A stretch of 64,000 bases of DNA from assembly GCF_029960645.1 (NCBI RefSeq), contig NZ_JASBQY010000003.1, forward strand, positions 246,679 to 310,678. The letters are read 5' to 3'. The first letter of the stretch is position 1. Every line of letters starts with the position of its first letter. Under the pieces are notes generated by a model. It saw only the letters and a list, made by a program, of their open reading frames with translations. It was not told where the DNA came from and did not search any database. The stretch is from Arthrobacter sp. AL12 (GTDB taxonomy: Bacteria > Actinomycetota > Actinomycetes > Actinomycetales > Micrococcaceae). Below, in pieces: positions 22,012 through 32,000 of the stretch. The position numbers were made by a program, and so were the translations under genes.

Positions 22012-23148
22012 GTGACTTACGAGATTGAGATTGGCCGTGGCAAACGTGGGCGTCGTGCCTACTCCCTGGATGACATTGCGATCGTCCCCAACCGACGGAC
22101 GCGTGACCCCAAGGAAGTGTCCGTAGCCTGGCAGATCGACGCCTACAAGTTCGACATGCCGGTCATCGCCGCTCCCATGGATTCGGCCATGTCCCCGGAA
22201 ACCGTCATCGCTCTGGGCCGGCTCGGCGGACTCGGCGTCCTCGACCTCGAGGGCCTCTGGACCCGATATGAGGACCCGCAGGCCGTGCTGGACCAGATCG
22301 GCGCGCTCGAGGACGAAACCAACAGCCCCGCCGTCACCCGGCGCATGCAGGAGCTCTACCAAGCCCCGATCCAGCCGGAGCTGATCACCACCCGGCTCGC
22401 GGAGATCCGCGCCGCCGGCGTCACGGTTGCCGGGTCCCTCACCCCGCAGCGGACCCAGGAACACTACAAGACCGTGGTGGCCGCCGGCGTCGACATCTTC
22501 GTGATCCGCGGCACCACCGTCTCGGCCGAGCATGTCTCCAAGGCCCACGAACCGCTGAACCTGAAGCAGTTCATCTACGAACTCGACGTTCCGGTCATCG
22601 TCGGCGGGGCCGCCGGGTACACCCCGGCGCTGCACCTCATGCGCACCGGAGCCGCCGGCGTGCTGGTCGGCTTCGGCGGAGGCGCCACGAGCACCACTCG
22701 CCGCGCCCTCGGCATCCACTCGCCCATGGCCTCCGCCATCTCGGACGTCGCCGCTGCCCGCCGCGACTACATGGATGAGTCCGGCGGCCGCTACGTCCAC
22801 GTGATCGCCGACGGCGGCATGGGATCCTCCGGCGACATCGTCAAGGCGATCGCCATGGGCGCCGACGCCGTAATGCTCGGCAGCGCCCTGGCCCGCGCCG
22901 AGGAAGCCCCGGGCAAGGGCTGGCACTGGGGCCAGGAAGCGCACCACCTGGAACTTCCCCGCGGTGACAGAGTCAACGTCGGCACCGTCGGGCCGCTCGA
23001 GGAGGTCCTCTTCGGACCGGGCCACCACACCAACGGAACGTCCAACCTGATCGGTGCGCTGCGCCGTTCGATGGCGACCACCGGCTACTCGGACCTGAAG
23101 GAATTCCAGCGCGTCGACGTCGTCGTCTCGCCCTACGCCGGCAACTGA
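22012..23148 (+). CDS. GuaB3-family IMP dehydrogenase-related protein
   Basis: Paralogue of guaB found widely in Actinobacteria. The 378-residue protein has the TIM barrel (YSLDDIAIVPNRRTRDP, MPVIAAPMDSAMSPETV, the phosphate loop ADGGMGSSGDIVKAIAMGADAVMLGS) but no CBS insert, and at the position of the catalytic GSICTT loop it reads VIRGTTVSAEH, so the IMPDH cysteine is absent. Whether it acts as a dehydrogenase, a reductase or a regulator cannot be told from sequence. The GTG follows TAAAGT (22000-22005) by 6 bases, suggesting leaderless translation. glpD is 74 bases downstream. Confidence 0.88.
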   Translation: MTYEIEIGRGKRGRRAYSLDDIAIVPNRRTRDPKEVSVAWQIDAYKFDMPVIAAPMDSAMSPETVIALGRLGGLGVLDLEGLWTRYEDPQAVLDQIGALEDETNSPAVTRRMQELYQAPIQPELITTRLAEIRAAGVTVAGSLTPQRTQEHYKTVVAAGVDIFVIRGTTVSAEHVSKAHEPLNLKQFIYELDVPVIVGGAAGYTPALHLMRTGAAGVLVGFGGGATSTTRRALGIHSPMASAISDVAAARRDYMDESGGRYVHVIADGGMGSSGDIVKAIAMGADAVMLGSALARAEEAPGKGWHWGQEAHHLELPRGDRVNVGTVGPLEEVLFGPGHHTNGTSNLIGALRRSMATTGYSDLKEFQRVDVVVSPYAGN

Positions 23149-23222
23149 CAGCCCCCTGCCCATCCGGGGAAGTTGGAAGTAGTGTGGTGCACTACGAGCG
23201 TTGAGACAGATGGAGGCGTGAA

Positions 23223-24974
23223 ATGAACAGTTTTCCCGGCGGTTCTCCCAAGGCCGGCGGTGCCCTTGGGCCTGCGGAACGCGAAGCTTCACTCGCGGTA
23301 CTCAGGGGCACCACCGAACCGGGGAAGGAACTCGACATCTTGATTGTCGGCGGCGGCATCGTCGGCACCGGCGCGGCGCTGGACGCCATTACGCGCGGCC
23401 TGAGCGTCGGCATCGTCGAGGCCAACGACTGGGCCGCCGGTACCTCTTCCCGCTCTTCAAAGCTGATCCACGGCGGCCTCCGCTACCTGGAGATGCTCGA
23501 TTTTGCCCTCGTCAAAGAGGCGCTGCACGAACGCGGCCTGATTCTCTCCGCTCTTGCCCCGCACCTCGCCCGGCCTGTTCCCTTCCTGTACCCGCTGACC
23601 AAGCCGTTCTTTGAACGGCCCTACGTCGGCGCCGGCATCGCGTTGTACGACGCCATGTCCATCTCCACCGGCCAGCGCCGCGGCGTTCCGTTCCACAAGC
23701 ATCTGAGCCGCCGGGGGACCCTGCGGGCGGCGCCGAGCCTCAAGGACGATGCGTTCGTCGGCTCCATCCGGTATTACGACGGCCAGGTCGACGACGCCAA
23801 ATACTGCGCCAACCTGGTCCGCACCGCGGCCTACTACGGTGCCCACGCGGTGAACCAGATGTCCGTGGTGTCCTTCCTCCGCGAAGGCGAACGGGTGGTC
23901 GGCGCGAAGGTGGTCAACCACGAGGACGGGTCCTCGTTCAAGATCAAGGCCAAGCAGGTTATCAATGCCACGGGTGTCTGGACCGACGAGACCCAGGCCA
24001 TGGTTACCGACCGCGGCCAGTTGAAGGTCCGGGCCTCCAAGGGCATCCACCTGGTGGTCCCACGGGACCGCTTCCAATCGACCGTGGGGCTGATCCTGCG
24101 GACCGAGAAATCCGTCCTGTTCGTCATCCCCTGGGGCCGGCACTGGATCATCGGCACGACCGACACCGACTGGCAACTCGACAAAGCCCACCCGGCCGCG
24201 TCCAGCAAGGACATCGACTACATCCTCGAGCATGTGAACCGGGTTCTGAAACGCCCGCTCACCCGCGAGGACGTCGAGGGGGTCTACGCCGGGCTCCGCC
24301 CGCTGCTGGCCGGCGAAAACGACTCCACCGCCAAACTGTCCCGCGAACACGTCGTCGCCCACCCGGTGCCCGGGCTCGTCGTCGTGGCCGGCGGCAAATG
24401 GACCACCTACCGGGTCATGGCCAAAGACGCCGTCGACGAGGCGACCCGCAGCATGGACGAACGCGTCCCGCCCAGCTGCACGGAATCCATCCCGCTGCTG
24501 GGCGCCACCGGATTCAAGGCCGCATGGAACAAGCGGAACCGGATGGCGGAGGAAACCGGCGTCCACGTGGCGCGGATCGAGCACCTGCTCAACCGCTACG
24601 GTTCGATGGCCCGGGAGGTGCTGGCGCTCATCACCGAGAACCCGGAACTGGGTGAACCGCTGCCCGGTGCGGACGACTACCTCGCCGCTGAGGCCGTGTA
24701 CGCGGCCACCCATGAGGGCGCCCGGCATGTGCAGGACGTGCTGACCCGCCGGACCCGGATTTCCATCGAGGCCTGGGACCGCGGTGTGTCCGCCGCACCG
24801 GTAGTCGCTAAACTGATGGGAGATGTCCTCGGCTGGAGCGATGCGCAGCGCGAGGGCGAAATCAAGCACTACCTGGCCAGGGTCGACGCCGAACGGCTCA
24901 GCCAGGAACAGCCGGACGACGAATCCGCTGACGCAGCACGCCTGGGCGTCGAGGACATCGTTCCGCTGCGTTAA
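23223..24974 (+). CDS. glpD: Aerobic glycerol-3-phosphate dehydrogenase
   Basis: FAD enzyme that oxidises sn-glycerol-3-phosphate to dihydroxyacetone phosphate and passes electrons to quinone at the membrane. The 583-residue protein has the dinucleotide motif LIVGGGIVGTGAALDAITRG near residue 40, the family block GTSSRSSKLIHGGLRYLE, and GTTDTDW in the substrate domain. Start ATG 23223 has GGAGG upstream. A 14 bp hairpin (24986-25016) separates it from the EIIA gene. glpF and glpK are not adjacent. Confidence 0.96.
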   Translation: MNSFPGGSPKAGGALGPAEREASLAVLRGTTEPGKELDILIVGGGIVGTGAALDAITRGLSVGIVEANDWAAGTSSRSSKLIHGGLRYLEMLDFALVKEALHERGLILSALAPHLARPVPFLYPLTKPFFERPYVGAGIALYDAMSISTGQRRGVPFHKHLSRRGTLRAAPSLKDDAFVGSIRYYDGQVDDAKYCANLVRTAAYYGAHAVNQMSVVSFLREGERVVGAKVVNHEDGSSFKIKAKQVINATGVWTDETQAMVTDRGQLKVRASKGIHLVVPRDRFQSTVGLILRTEKSVLFVIPWGRHWIIGTTDTDWQLDKAHPAASSKDIDYILEHVNRVLKRPLTREDVEGVYAGLRPLLAGENDSTAKLSREHVVAHPVPGLVVVAGGKWTTYRVMAKDAVDEATRSMDERVPPSCTESIPLLGATGFKAAWNKRNRMAEETGVHVARIEHLLNRYGSMAREVLALITENPELGEPLPGADDYLAAEAVYAATHEGARHVQDVLTRRTRISIEAWDRGVSAAPVVAKLMGDVLGWSDAQREGEIKHYLARVDAERLSQEQPDDESADAARLGVEDIVPLR

Positions 24975-24985
24975 CCGGCAGCGTC

Positions 24986-25016
24986 CGCCGGCAGCCTCGA
25001 TCCGAGGCTGCCGGCG
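24986..25016. terminator. Stem-loop after glpD
   Basis: CGCCGGCAGCCTCG, loop ATC, CGAGGCTGCCGGCG: a perfect 14 bp GC-rich stem. Only CTT follows, so termination may be partial and the EIIA gene may be read through. Confidence 0.7.
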
Positions 25017-25044
25017 CCTTGACGCCACTTTGAAGGGATACCTC

Positions 25045-25533
25045 TTGGCGGAACCACTGGACCGGTATGACGCCGAGCTCACCACCCCGGAAATGGTGAT
25101 CCTCGAGATGGACGCCATCGACAAGCTAGACGCCACGGCCCAGCTGGCGGAGCGGATGCACGCCGCCGGACGCATTTCAGACCTTCCGGGCTTCCTCAGG
25201 CACGTCAACGCCCGGGAACACCAGCTGGCCACCGGCCTTCCCGGCGGCATCGGCCTGCCCCACGCCCGCAGCGAGTTCGTCTCCCGGACCACCATCGCGG
25301 TCGGTATCACCAAATACGGCAGGGCGCTCGACTTCGGAGCAGCCGACGGGCCGGCGACGGTGGTCCTCCTGATCGCGACCCCGGCCAGCTCCTTCTCCGA
25401 GCACCTCGAGGTGCTGGCCACGCTGGCGAGGTCCTTGTCGAAGGAGTCGTTCCGCGAATCGCTCCGCCGGGCCTACGACCCCGAAGTGATCGCGGAACTC
25501 ATCAACTCCAGCCTCGTCTTCTTCGATCACTGA
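25045..25533 (+). CDS. Stand-alone PTS EIIA component (fructose/mannitol type)
   Basis: Phosphocarrier domain of the sugar phosphotransferase system. The 162-residue protein matches the PTS EIIA type-2 fold; the phosphoryl-accepting histidine is His73 in GIGLPHARSEF. No EIIB, EIIC or HPr gene is nearby, so it may serve a distant permease or have a regulatory role like EIIA-Ntr. The TTG start (25045) has GAAGGGA 6 bases upstream; the frame is open further up but runs through glpD and its hairpin. Position directly after glpD suggests shared control of carbon uptake (inference). Confidence 0.82.
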   Translation: MAEPLDRYDAELTTPEMVILEMDAIDKLDATAQLAERMHAAGRISDLPGFLRHVNAREHQLATGLPGGIGLPHARSEFVSRTTIAVGITKYGRALDFGAADGPATVVLLIATPASSFSEHLEVLATLARSLSKESFRESLRRAYDPEVIAELINSSLVFFDH

Positions 25534-25537
25534 GATT

Positions 25538-25660
25538 GGGGCAGGCCCTTTCGTGTCGACTCCGTCGCCACGTAGGGACCCTGCTGCCCCACTCTGGGGG
25601 CAGGCCCTTTGTGTCGACTCCGTCGCCACGTAGGGACCCTGCTGCCCCACTCTGGGGGCA
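25538..25660. repeat. 59 bp nested-palindrome element in tandem duplicate
   Basis: Unit 1 (25538-25596) and unit 2 (25597-25654) differ by a single deleted base; GGGGCA of a third unit follows. Each unit folds on itself: GGGGCAG-CCCT-CGTG-CGAC-TCC-GTCG-CACG-AGGG-CTGCCCC, with only short bulges between arms. The pair fills most of the 178-base gap between the EIIA gene and SURF1 and ends about 40 bp before the SURF1 -10 box. The strong stems could also act as terminators. Confidence 0.9.
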
Positions 25661-25711
25661 TTCTTCCACCACGTTTCGTTGTTCTACACACTGACGAAGT
25701 ACGGTTAAGGG

Positions 25712-26605
25712 GTGCTGAAAACTGCCCTCAAACCCCGCTGGATCGCTGGGCTGGTGTTCGCGATCGTCGTATCAGGGGTGTTTGTGCTGCTCAGCCAGTG
25801 GCAGTTCGGACGCTCGACCACGCCTGAGGTGACGGTCTCCGCCACGACCGAGGAACCAAAGCCCCTCACCACGGTGCTCCAGCCCGGGGATTTCTTTCCC
25901 GGGTCGGTCGCTGACCAGGTCGTCACCGCCACCGGCAGCTACGACCCGCAGAAGCAGGTCCTCGTCCCTGGCCGGCTAAACGACGGCGCCACGGGCTACT
26001 GGATCGTTTCGGCCCTGGCCGTGGATGGCGCCCCCGCCCTGACCGGAGCAGGGGCTTCGCCGCAGACGTGGATCCCGGTGGCCCGCGGCTGGGTTGCCGA
26101 CCCCGCGGACGTACCCGCGCCGCCGGCGGGCACCATTGAACTCAGCGGACGGCTGCTGCCCTCCGAAGCCCCGCTCACCGGGACCGACGCCGGCCCCGGC
26201 CGGGCCAGCGCCGTCTCCGTCGCGGAGCTCATCAACATCTGGGAAGTCAGCAGCTACCCCGGCTTCGTTGCCGCGAGCTCCGAGGCCGCCGGCGGCAGCG
26301 ACGTCAGCGCCGCCGCCTCCAGCGGCGAGGTCCGGCCGCTAAACATCGGACCGCAGCCGCCGGCCGAAAAGGTCAACTGGCTGAACCTGTTCTACGCCGC
26401 GGAGTGGGTTGTGTTCGCCGGCTTCGCGCTGTTCATCTGGTGGCGCCTGGTGAAGGATGACTACCGCCGCGGACTCGAGGACGCCCTCGACGAGGAGCAC
26501 GAAGCCGCGGCACGGGACCTCCCCGAACGGGACCATGCTGAACGGGACCCCAGCCAACCGGACCGCCCCGCACCGCACCCCACCGACACGAAAGTGCAAT
26601 CATGA
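25712..26605 (+). CDS. SURF1 family protein
   Basis: Membrane protein assisting cytochrome c oxidase assembly. The 297-residue protein has the family plan of one N-terminal helix (IAGLVFAIVVSGVFVLLSQW), a large extracytoplasmic domain with VLVPGRLNDGATGYWIVSAL and TWIPVARGWV, and a C-terminal helix (LFYAAEWVVFAGFALFIWW). The QWQFGR after helix 1 matches the family. The tail is charged and Pro-rich. The GTG follows TACGGT (25700-25705) by 6 bases (leaderless). Its stop overlaps the DUF3817 ATG (ATGA). Confidence 0.9.
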   Translation: MLKTALKPRWIAGLVFAIVVSGVFVLLSQWQFGRSTTPEVTVSATTEEPKPLTTVLQPGDFFPGSVADQVVTATGSYDPQKQVLVPGRLNDGATGYWIVSALAVDGAPALTGAGASPQTWIPVARGWVADPADVPAPPAGTIELSGRLLPSEAPLTGTDAGPGRASAVSVAELINIWEVSSYPGFVAASSEAAGGSDVSAAASSGEVRPLNIGPQPPAEKVNWLNLFYAAEWVVFAGFALFIWWRLVKDDYRRGLEDALDEEHEAAARDLPERDHAERDPSQPDRPAPHPTDTKVQS

Positions 26606-27114
26606 TCGAGCCCCAGCCCGCCGTCCAGCCGCAGCAGTCCAGCGCCACGGGAAACGGACGCGGCAAGAAGCGCCGCTTTGGCGGCACCGAGGCCCAGATC
26701 CGTTCGGCGTTGAAGTTCTACAAGGTGCTCGCCTACATGACCGGAGCCATGCTGCTCCTGCTCTGCGCCGAGCTGATCGCCCGGTACGCCTTTGGCCAGT
26801 ACCTTTTCGTGGGCGGCACCAACGCAGTCACCGGTGAGCCCTTCGGCTTCGGCTTTGCCGACGCCGAGCCCCCCGGCGTCGTCGGCGGGGTGAATCTCTC
26901 CGTCGCGGTCCTGATCGTGCACGGCTGGATGTACGTCGTGTACCTCATGTCCAACTTCCGCCTATGGTCGCTAATGCGCTGGCCGTTCACGAAGATGATC
27001 GTCCTGGCGCTCGGCGGCGTCGTGCCGTTTCTGTCCTTCATCGTGGAGAAGAGGGTCCACGCCGAGGTGGAGGCCGAGCTGGCCGCCAACCCGCAGGCTC
27101 CGCAGCGCTACTGA
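26602..27114 (+). CDS. DUF3817 membrane protein
   Basis: Function unknown. The 170-residue protein has a basic N-terminal stretch (GRGKKRRFGG), then three transmembrane helices (YMTGAMLLLLCAELIARYAF; NLSVAVLIVHGWMYVVYLM; MIVLALGGVVPFLSFIVEKR) with the DUF3817-type motifs FKVLAYxTG and HGWMYVVYL. Its ATG overlaps the SURF1 stop, so the two are translationally coupled; pairing of DUF3817 with guaA or SURF1 is common in Micrococcales, which hints at a respiratory or assembly role (inference). Confidence 0.85.
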   Translation: MIEPQPAVQPQQSSATGNGRGKKRRFGGTEAQIRSALKFYKVLAYMTGAMLLLLCAELIARYAFGQYLFVGGTNAVTGEPFGFGFADAEPPGVVGGVNLSVAVLIVHGWMYVVYLMSNFRLWSLMRWPFTKMIVLALGGVVPFLSFIVEKRVHAEVEAELAANPQAPQRY

Positions 27115-27222
27115 GCGCACGGCATCGGGTCCCGTGTGAGTTCGCTTACCCGGCGGCCGTTCCGGGGCCCGCGGAGGCTTCTCAATGTGCGGGCGGACGG
27201 CGCCGCAAAGTAGTCTAGGACG

Positions 27223-28812
27223 GTGACTACTCCCTCTGCATCCCAGACGTCCCACAAGCCCGTGCTGGTTGTTGACTACGGTGCCCAGTACGCGCAGCTG
27301 ATCGCCCGCCGCGTCCGGGAAGCGAATGTGTATTCGGAAGTGGTTCCGCATACCTACAGCACCGAGCAGCTCCTGGCCAAGAACCCCGCCGCGATCATCC
27401 TCTCCGGCGGTCCCGCGAGCGTCTACGCCGAAGGCGCCCCCAGCGTCGGCGCGGAGCTGTTCGAAGCCGGCATCCCGGTCTTCGGCATCTGCTACGGCTT
27501 CCAGGCCATGGCCAACGCCCTCGGCGGCAAAGTGGCCCAGACCGGGCTCCGCGAGTACGGCGCGACCGAAACCACCACCATCGGCGAGGGCCGCTCCATC
27601 CTGAACGGCATGCCGCAGCACCAGAGCACCTGGATGAGCCACGGCGACTCGGTGCATGAGGCCCCGGAGGGCTTCGAGGTCCTCGCGACGACGGCCGGGG
27701 CCGAAGTCGCCGCCTTCGCCAACGAGGAAAAGCGCCTCTACGGCGTGCAGTGGCACCCGGAGGTGAAGCACTCGGCCTACGGCCAGCAGGTGCTGGAGAA
27801 CTTCCTGTTCAAGGGCGCCCGGCTGGAACCGAACTGGACCGCCGGAAACATTCTCGAGGAGCAGGTCGACCGGATCCGCGAGCAGATCGGCGACGCCCGG
27901 GTCATCTGCGGCCTCTCCGGCGGCGTTGACTCCGCCGTCGCCGCAGCCCTGGTCCAGCGTGCCGTCGGCGAGCAGCTGACCTGTGTGTTCGTGGACCACG
28001 GACTGCTGCGCGAAGGCGAAGCCGAGCAGGTCGAACGCGACTTCGTGGCCGCCACCGGCGTCAAGCTCTATGTCGCCAACGAGCAGGAGCGATTCCAGGC
28101 CGCCCTGGCCGGCGTCAGCGACCCCGAGACCAAGCGCAAGATCATCGGCCGCGAGTTCATCCGCGCCTTCGAGGAAGCCGAGCTGGCGATCATCGCCGAG
28201 GCGGCCGCGCACGGGGAGAAGATCAAGTTCCTCGTGCAGGGCACCCTGTACCCGGACGTCGTCGAATCCGGCGGCGGCGAAGGCGCAGCGAACATCAAGA
28301 GTCACCACAACGTGGGCGGACTGCCGGAAGACCTGCAGTTTGAACTCGTCGAACCGCTGCGCGCCCTGTTTAAGGACGAGGTCCGGGCTGTCGGCGCCCA
28401 GCTGGGCCTGCCGCAGGAAATCGTGGGACGCCAGCCGTTCCCCGGACCGGGCCTCGGCATCCGGATCGTCGGTGAAGTCACCAAGGAGCGGCTGGACCTG
28501 CTGCGCAAGGCGGACGCCATCGCGCGGGCGGAACTGACCGCCGCCGGACTCGACAACGAGGTCTGGCAGATGCCGGTCGTCCTGCTGGCCGATGTCCGCA
28601 GCGTCGGCGTCCAGGGCGATGGCCGCACCTACGGCCACCCGATCGTGTTGCGCCCGGTCTCCTCCGAGGACGCCATGACGGCGGACTGGTCGCGGCTGCC
28701 CTACGACCTGCTGGCCAGGATCTCCAACCGCATCACCAACGAAGTGGACGGCGTGAACCGAGTCGTGCTCGACGTGACCAGCAAGCCGCCGGGAACCATC
28801 GAGTGGGAATAG
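27223..28812 (+). CDS. guaA: GMP synthase (glutamine-hydrolysing)
   Basis: Converts XMP to GMP using ATP and glutamine ammonia. The 529-residue protein has the class I glutaminase domain with the nucleophile in [10 protein letters not shown] and QWHPEVKHS, the ATP pyrophosphatase loop [14 protein letters not shown], and the C-terminal dimerisation domain ending KPPGTIEWE. It uses CYGFQ where most GuaA have CYGMQ. The GTG follows TAGTCT (27211-27216) by 6 bases, so a leaderless mRNA is likely. The hairpin 28833-28863 follows it. Confidence 0.98.
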   Translation: MTTPSASQTSHKPVLVVDYGAQYAQLIARRVREANVYSEVVPHTYSTEQLLAKNPAAIILSGGPASVYAEGAPSVGAELFEAGIPVFGICYGFQAMANALGGKVAQTGLREYGATETTTIGEGRSILNGMPQHQSTWMSHGDSVHEAPEGFEVLATTAGAEVAAFANEEKRLYGVQWHPEVKHSAYGQQVLENFLFKGARLEPNWTAGNILEEQVDRIREQIGDARVICGLSGGVDSAVAAALVQRAVGEQLTCVFVDHGLLREGEAEQVERDFVAATGVKLYVANEQERFQAALAGVSDPETKRKIIGREFIRAFEEAELAIIAEAAAHGEKIKFLVQGTLYPDVVESGGGEGAANIKSHHNVGGLPEDLQFELVEPLRALFKDEVRAVGAQLGLPQEIVGRQPFPGPGLGIRIVGEVTKERLDLLRKADAIARAELTAAGLDNEVWQMPVVLLADVRSVGVQGDGRTYGHPIVLRPVSSEDAMTADWSRLPYDLLARISNRITNEVDGVNRVVLDVTSKPPGTIEWE

Positions 28813-28832
28813 CCCGGTAACGGGTTAGTCGG

Positions 28833-28863
28833 AATGGCCGGTCTCCTGGGGAGGCCGGCCATT
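28833..28863. terminator. Stem-loop after guaA
   Basis: AATGGCCGGTCTCC (28833-28846) pairs with GGAGGCCGGCCATT (28850-28863) with one T-G wobble and a very short loop; TTCCC follows. A reasonable intrinsic terminator. Confidence 0.7.
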
Positions 28864-29004
28864 TCCCGTTGGCCCGGGACTGCCCGGGCGGACTCCGGCA
28901 ACCGCACTGGGCGCAGACCGGCGAACCTGTGATTTCGGCCGAATTTGTTGCCCGCCAGTGTTGCGAAGACTCACCGGGGCCGGATTCGGGCTACCCTCGA
29001 ATGC

Positions 29005-32000
29005 ATGCCGGTATTGTTCAGGACGTCCCGCGCGAGCACGGAAAACGTGAGCAAAGTAAACGCGAGTACAGAAAAGAAGGCAGCAGTGTCAGTTGGTCAA
29101 GGCCACCCCGAGGGCTCCGAGGAGCTCAGGAAATGGCTGTCCGGGCTCAAACCCGTCACCGGAGCAGACACCATGCTGCGCTTCACCAAAACGCCTGAGG
29201 GCTCCATCGACCTGACCCACGCGCATCCGTCCGGACTGGCGCAGTTGATGGCCGGCCGGCGCACCAGGCTCTCCACCCTGATCCGCGACCAACAGCAGTA
29301 CGTCGTCGCCGCGAGGGCCTCGCGCAATCTGCGGTCCAAGATCTTCGAACTCGCCAATGACCGCGGCATCGACGCGGGCTACTTCTCGGCCGGCACGGTG
29401 GTCTGGACCTCCGCCGTTGGGGGCAAGCCCCAGCGTGTGTCTGCCCCCGTCATGCTGGCCTCCATCTCCCTCACCGTGCGACCGGGCGAGGACGACTACG
29501 AACTGCAGCTCACCGAACAGGCCCGGATCAACCCTGCCCTGGTCCGGCACCTGAAGACCATCCACGGGATCGTCTTCGACGTCAACGCCGTCACCCGCAT
29601 GGCGTACAGCACCGCCCGGTTTGATCCCCAGCCCGTCCTTGACCGCCTGGGCACGCTGATCGAGCCCATCCACGGCGCCGGCGTCGAGCACAACCTCCTG
29701 GTCTCCACGTTCGCGGACCTGTCCGGGAGTCTTGAGGATCCGTGGATCAACGAGAACCATCCCCTCGTCGGGGCGCTGGGGCGCGCGGCGGCCGGCGGGA
29801 CCGTGGAGGTCCCCGAGCTCAAGGCCGGGCGCTTCCCGAGCACAGACGAGCGCGACCCGGCCGATGAGCTGCTGCTGCTCGACGCCGACGCCGACCAGCA
29901 GTACGTCGTCGACGCCGTCCGCGCCGGTGACTCGCTTGTGGTCAGCAGCCCGCCGGGGACCGGCCAGACCCAGACAGCCATCAACACCATCGGCGCCCTC
30001 GTCGATCAGGGCAAGACCGTCCTCGTGGTGGGGGACCGGCGCGCCAGCCTGGGAGAGATCTCCGCGGAGCTGGACACCCTGGGGCTGGACTCCACCCTGT
30101 TCCAGCTCGCCGGCAACACCACCCCGCTGCAGCTCAAGGGCCAGCTGGTCCGGGCCATCATGCGCAACGAAAAATCCCTGGAGCCACAGCTCCGCAACCT
30201 GCACACCACCCTGATCGAGCACCGCCACGCCCTCCGGGACCACGTCGCGTCGCTGCACAACGTCCGCCAGCGCTGGGGCTGCTCGCCCTACGAAGCCATG
30301 CAGTCGCTGGCCGGGCTGACTTCGATCCAGCCTGCCCCGGCCACCACGGTCCGGCTCAAGCGCAGCGTGCTGGACAACATCCGCGACCGCGAGGAACTCG
30401 CCGGCCGGCTCCACCGCGCCGCCGAACTGGGCAGCTTCAGCCGGTCCTCGACCACAAGCCCCTGGCACGGCGCCCGCCTCCTGACCCGCAAGGAGACCCA
30501 GGAAGCCCAGCAGGTGGCCCGCACGGTGGCCGGCAAGCTGCCGGAGCTGCGCGGACTAATGAACGGCGTCGCCGACCACGCCGAAATCCGCCTCGGCGGC
30601 ACCTTCGCCGAGTGGGGCGACCAGGTGGAGCTGCTCGTCGCGGTCCGCGAGAGCCTCGACAAATTCACCGCCGATATCTTCGACCGCCCGGTCCATGACC
30701 TCATCTCCGCCACCGCAGCCTCCTCCTGGCGCCGCGAACGGAACATCGAGATGCCGTCCATGCAGCGGTCCCGCCTGCGCCGGGTGGCTAAGGAATATGT
30801 CCGCCCGGGCGTCCACATCGCCGACCTGCACAGCTCCCTGGTCCTCGTCCAGGAGCAGCGGGCCGCGTGGTCCGGCTACGCCACGACACAGCGCCACCCG
30901 GCGGTCCCGTCCGGCCTCGGCGAGATCATTTCCGTGTACCGCGAGCTGGAAACGGAGCTGGCCGAGCTGGGCCGGGCGGTCCAGCACACCGCCGCCGGCG
31001 GCGACCTGCACACCACGCCCTATGAAGAACTGATGGAGCGGCTGGAAAGGCTGGTCGCCGACACCGGAACGCTCGAGACGTTGCCGGAGCGGACGCTTCT
31101 GGTCGAAAACATGCGCGAGCATGGTCTCGGTGAACTGCTCGCCGACCTTGCCGAGCGTGAGGTGCCGGCCGAGTCGGTCGCCACCGAGCTTGAGCTCGCC
31201 TGGTGGCAGTCGGCGCTTGAAGCCATGATCAGCGGGGACGACTACCTGGCCATGTCCGACGGTGACGCCCTGCGCCAGCTCGAAGCCGAATACCGCCTCG
31301 CCGACAACGCCCACATTGCCAGCGGAGCGGCCCGGCTGCGCTGGCAGCTGGCCGAACAGTGGCGGGCTGCCATCGCGGAGCACCCGCGCCAGGCGGAGCT
31401 GCTGCGCAGCCTGCTCAAAGACGGCCGGGTAACGCTTTCGGCGCTGACCGGGCAGGCAGCGGAACTGCTGCCCATGCTGGTGCCGGTGTGGTCGGTGAGC
31501 CCGTATCTCCTGACGGCAGTCCTTCCCGTGGAGCAGAGGTTCGACGCTGTGGTCATCCTCGACGCCGAGGCGACGTCGCTGCAGGCTGTCCTGCCGGCCA
31601 TCGCCCGGTCCAAACAGGTCATCGCCTTCGGTGACGACCGGATTGCCAGCCCGCGGACCTTCACCGTCAGCGTGGAGCGGCTCGCGGCTGGCGAGAGCTC
31701 CCACCAGGGTGTGGAGAGCGCCTACCAGGCACTGACGAACGTGTTGCCCACCTGGAGTCTGCGCACCGTCTACCGCGCCGTCGATGAAGACCTCGTGCGG
31801 CAGCTGAGCAAGGGCTTCTACGACGGCGGACTGCGCCGTTTGCCGGAGGGCCAGTCCGCGACCGGGCTGGACCGTGCCCTGACGGTGGAATACCTGCCGG
31901 ACGGAACTGGGCTGCCCAGCGCCGACCAGGACGGCGTCGAATCCGTCGTGGCCGAGGTCAACCGTGCGGTGGAGCTTGTCTTCGAACACGCCCGGCTGCG

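Noticed and set aside
23457..25421. 654-codon complement frame opposite glpD and EIIA
   Set aside because: Shadow of two genes with clear homology; composition His/Gly/Asp-rich and no motifs.
25538..25660. CRISPR array
   Set aside because: Only two full units, directly adjacent with no spacers, and no cas genes.
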